DNA of 64,000 bases, taken from NCBI GenBank assembly GCA_903847205.1, contig CAINDA010000006.1, positions 53,443 to 117,442 on the forward strand. Direction: 5' to 3'. Position numbers and translations under genes: made by a program. Below, in pieces: positions 62,901 to 64,000 of this stretch. The stretch's first letter is position 1. Each line of letters begins with the position of its first letter. The notes under the pieces are model-generated. The model saw only the letters and a list, made by a program, of their open reading frames with translations. It had not been told where the DNA came from and made no database searches. Origin of the DNA: an uncultured Bacteroidota bacterium (lineage in GTDB: Bacteria; Bacteroidota; Bacteroidia; 2-12-FULL-35-15).

Positions 62901-64000
62901 TTGTAGATCCAGAAGTATAATTGCAGGTAAGTGAAGATGTTAAAGAAATAACATTCGCACATAAATCATTAGGAGGACCTGAAGGCGCAGTATGAGTAAC
63001 ACAAATTGTAAAAGCACCTCCGCCGTCGCCGGTTCCAAAGTGATACACTCTTATCAAATAGGTTGAACCTACTGTTAAGCCGGGTACTACTGCTGTTTCA
63101 GTGCCGTTTGCAGAAGTGGCATCTGTACATGAAATATGAGTTCCAAAACATGCACCTGATAAAACATCAACAACTGCGTCAAATCCACCGCTGCCTTGAA
63201 CTGTGATTGTTTCTGTTGTGGCCTGGGCTGTAAACTGGTACCATACATCATCATCGGCAGTGCCGGTACAAGTACCTGCAATGGATTGAGTAGCGTTTAA
63301 AGTAGAACCGACTGTTGTATTGCAGGTGGTAGAAGATGTTAATGTTATTGCATTTGCGCAGGCATCATTAGGAGGAGAAGCTGGAGCTGTATGAGTAACG
63401 CAGATAGTGAAGGCTCCGCCGCCATCGCCGGTTCCAAAGTGATAAACTCTTATCAAATAACTAGAACCAACTGTTAAGCCCGGAACAACTGCTGTTTCAG
63501 TGCCATTAGCAGAAGTAGCATCTGTACATGAAATATGAGTTCCAAAACATGCACCTGATAAAACATCAACAACAGCGTCAAATCCGCCACTGCCCTGAAC
63601 AGTGATTGTCTCAGTTGTTGCCTGGGCTGTAAACTGATACCAGACATCATCATCGGCAGTTCCTGTGCATGTTCCAGCAATGGATTGAGTGCCTCCTAAA
63701 GTAGAGCCGACTGTTGTATTGCAGGATGTTGATGAAGTTAATGTTATGGCATTTGCGCAGGCATCATTGGCTGGCGCAGAAGGAGCTGTATGAGTTACAC
63801 ATATATCAAATGAGCCACCGCCATCAGCAGTACCAAAATGATACACTCTTACAAGATAGGAAGAACCTACTGTTAAACCCGGGACAACTGCTGTTTCTAA
63901 ACCTCCCGCTGTAGTGGCGTCAGTACATGATATATGGGTTCCCATGCAGGAACCTGATAACACATCTACAACAGCATCAAAACTTCCATAGCCCTGAACA
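59977..64000 (-). CDS. Giant T9SS-secreted protein: PPC-like and BACON repeats (N-terminus off the right edge)
   Basis: More than 1340 residues with the 5' end beyond the window (the frame is open through 64000). One partial and five full PPC-like repeats of about 125-133 residues ([34 protein letters not shown]) are followed by five BACON-like repeats of about 80-85 residues ('C.YTI.P....F....GTG...VTA..GC.WTA.....[22 protein letters not shown]....R.GTITI.GQ...V.QSG'), an Ig-like piece and a T9SS sorting domain ([21 protein letters not shown]... [13 protein letters not shown]). Near-identical DNA copies are spaced 399 bases apart (for example 63101 and 63500). Confidence 0.85.
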   Translation of the reverse strand, partial: VQGYGSFDAVVDVLSGSCMGTHISCTDATTAGGLETAVVPGLTVGSSYLVRVYHFGTADGGGSFDICVTHTAPSAPANDACANAITLTSSTSCNTTVGSTLGGTQSIAGTCTGTADDDVWYQFTAQATTETITVQGSGGFDAVVDVLSGACFGTHISCTDATSANGTETAVVPGLTVGSSYLIRVYHFGTGDGGGAFTICVTHTAPASPPNDACANAITLTSSTTCNTTVGSTLNATQSIAGTCTGTADDDVWYQFTAQATTETITVQGSGGFDAVVDVLSGACFGTHISCTDATSANGTETAVVPGLTVGSTYLIRVYHFGTGDGGGAFTICVTHTAPSGPPNDLCANVISLTSSLTCNYTSGSTTGATQSIAGTCTGNGDDDVWYSFTAVATSHVVKVQGTTGFDPVIDIRSNSSCTGTNISCTDASGDGGLETANLTGLTIGTTYLIRVYNYGTGSGSGNFQICVTHTAPPSPPNDLCANVISLTSSLTCNYTAGSTTGATQSIPGTCTGTGDDDVWYSFVAVAASHIVKVQGAVGFDAVIDVRSNSSCTGTNISCTDASGDGGLETATLTGLTIGSTYLIRVYHFGAGSGSGNFQICVTHSVPSAPANDLCSNAIPLTSALTCSYTSGTTTGATQSIPGTCPGTGDDDVWYSFTAVATTHTVKVQSAAGFDAVIDVRSSSACSGTNINCSDGSGDAGLETANLTGLTVGSTYYIRVYNFGTGSGSGNFQICVTHVAAACVYSIAPASQSFTAAVGTGTIAVTTAGTCNWTAVSSSPWITITSGSSGTGNGTVSFSVSANTVTAQRTGTITVNGQTFTIAQSGVTTCTFTIAPTTQTFTSAAGTGTVTVTAAAGCTWTASANDSWITVTSGSSGSGNGTVSFSVTANSNTAQRVGTITIAGQVFTVTQSGIVPCAYTISPAALSFNSTGGPGVVTVTAGSGCAWTAVSNNPWITISSGASGTGNGTVNYTVAANTGSTQLTGTITIAGQTHTVTQSGIVCSYTISPTALSFTALAGNGVITVTAASGCAWTSATTDSWITITSGSTGSGNGTVNYSVSANSNTTQRLGSITVGGQTHTVVQNGTSSCTYTIAPVTQAFTSTAGTGSLNVTAISGCSWTSSSNNSWITITSGSTGSGNGVVNYSVTTNTNTASRTGTITAGGQIHTITQSGISCPAVPVIQNVGCALASNPITNVTYQWYVSGSPISGATTQFYTATQDGFYSVYVTDITNSCVSISQPVFVSCSFLGITEIDLAGAVSIYPNPSSGSFNIKSGKVFADGKVIINIFNIYGQEIYSNSVIPVNGEISLTIENITAAKGIYSIVLNSGKNRIIKRIVIN

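Overview
The window looks like the chromosome of a Bacteroidota bacterium, probably from an uncultured or environmental lineage. The evidence is an AT-rich sequence, TAnnTTTG-type -7 promoter boxes, few Shine-Dalgarno sequences, and at least seven large secreted proteins. Each of these has a signal peptide and a C-terminal 'YPNP...GKEI...LAKGVYTVRI' type sorting domain of the type IX secretion system (T9SS). There is no rRNA operon, no recognisable tRNA gene, no CRISPR array and no phage structural gene.

Layout. (1) 1-5071: a beta-propeller protein cut by the left edge, an M23 peptidase, an LRR protein, a monofunctional transglycosylase and the tmRNA gene ssrA. (2) 5241-8946: an accessory island directly downstream of ssrA. 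It holds an AbiE-like winged-helix/nucleotidyltransferase pair behind a perfect 30-bp palindrome, then a three-gene HipBST-type toxin-antitoxin operon with an array of 18-bp operators. The hip operon is bracketed by 87-bp imperfect direct repeats. (3) 9048-31731: mostly core and household genes (membrane protein, OprB-like porin, PorE-like OmpA protein, TPR protein, two T9SS-secreted paralogues, MFS pump, DUF885 and M42 peptidases, GDPD-like, GH3-like, LysE, DUF1287). A MITE-like element with ~38-bp inverted repeats sits at 26213-26393. (4) 31855-36273: a patchwork of small minus-strand genes separated by three imperfect palindromes with matched GCCSATAAC / GTTATSGGC termini, resembling an integron cassette array without an integrase. 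(5) 36439-46190: unknown protein, GH8 glycosidase, secreted proteins, and proline catabolism gene pruA. A two-gene AAA-ATPase/TOPRIM-like module is wedged between two 99-bp copies of the 3' end of pruA. (6) 46341-57300: PgeF/YfiH, MurQ, two lipoprotein/secreted genes, and a SAM-riboswitch operon (methyltransferase plus metH). The MetH coding sequence carries an in-frame insertion of a DUF559 endonuclease domain flanked by hairpin-type inverted repeats. (7) 57414-64000: two giant repetitive T9SS cargo proteins.

The most unusual observations are as follows. The DUF559-bearing element sits inside an uninterrupted metH reading frame, and two other copies of what appears to be the same repeat family occur in the window. 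The ATPase/TOPRIM module is bracketed by duplicated pruA 3' ends that differ only at synonymous sites. The attC-like cassette structure is at 32666-36273. Two regulatory systems can be read almost completely from sequence: the HipBST operators, and the SAM-I riboswitch with mutually exclusive antiterminator and terminator.
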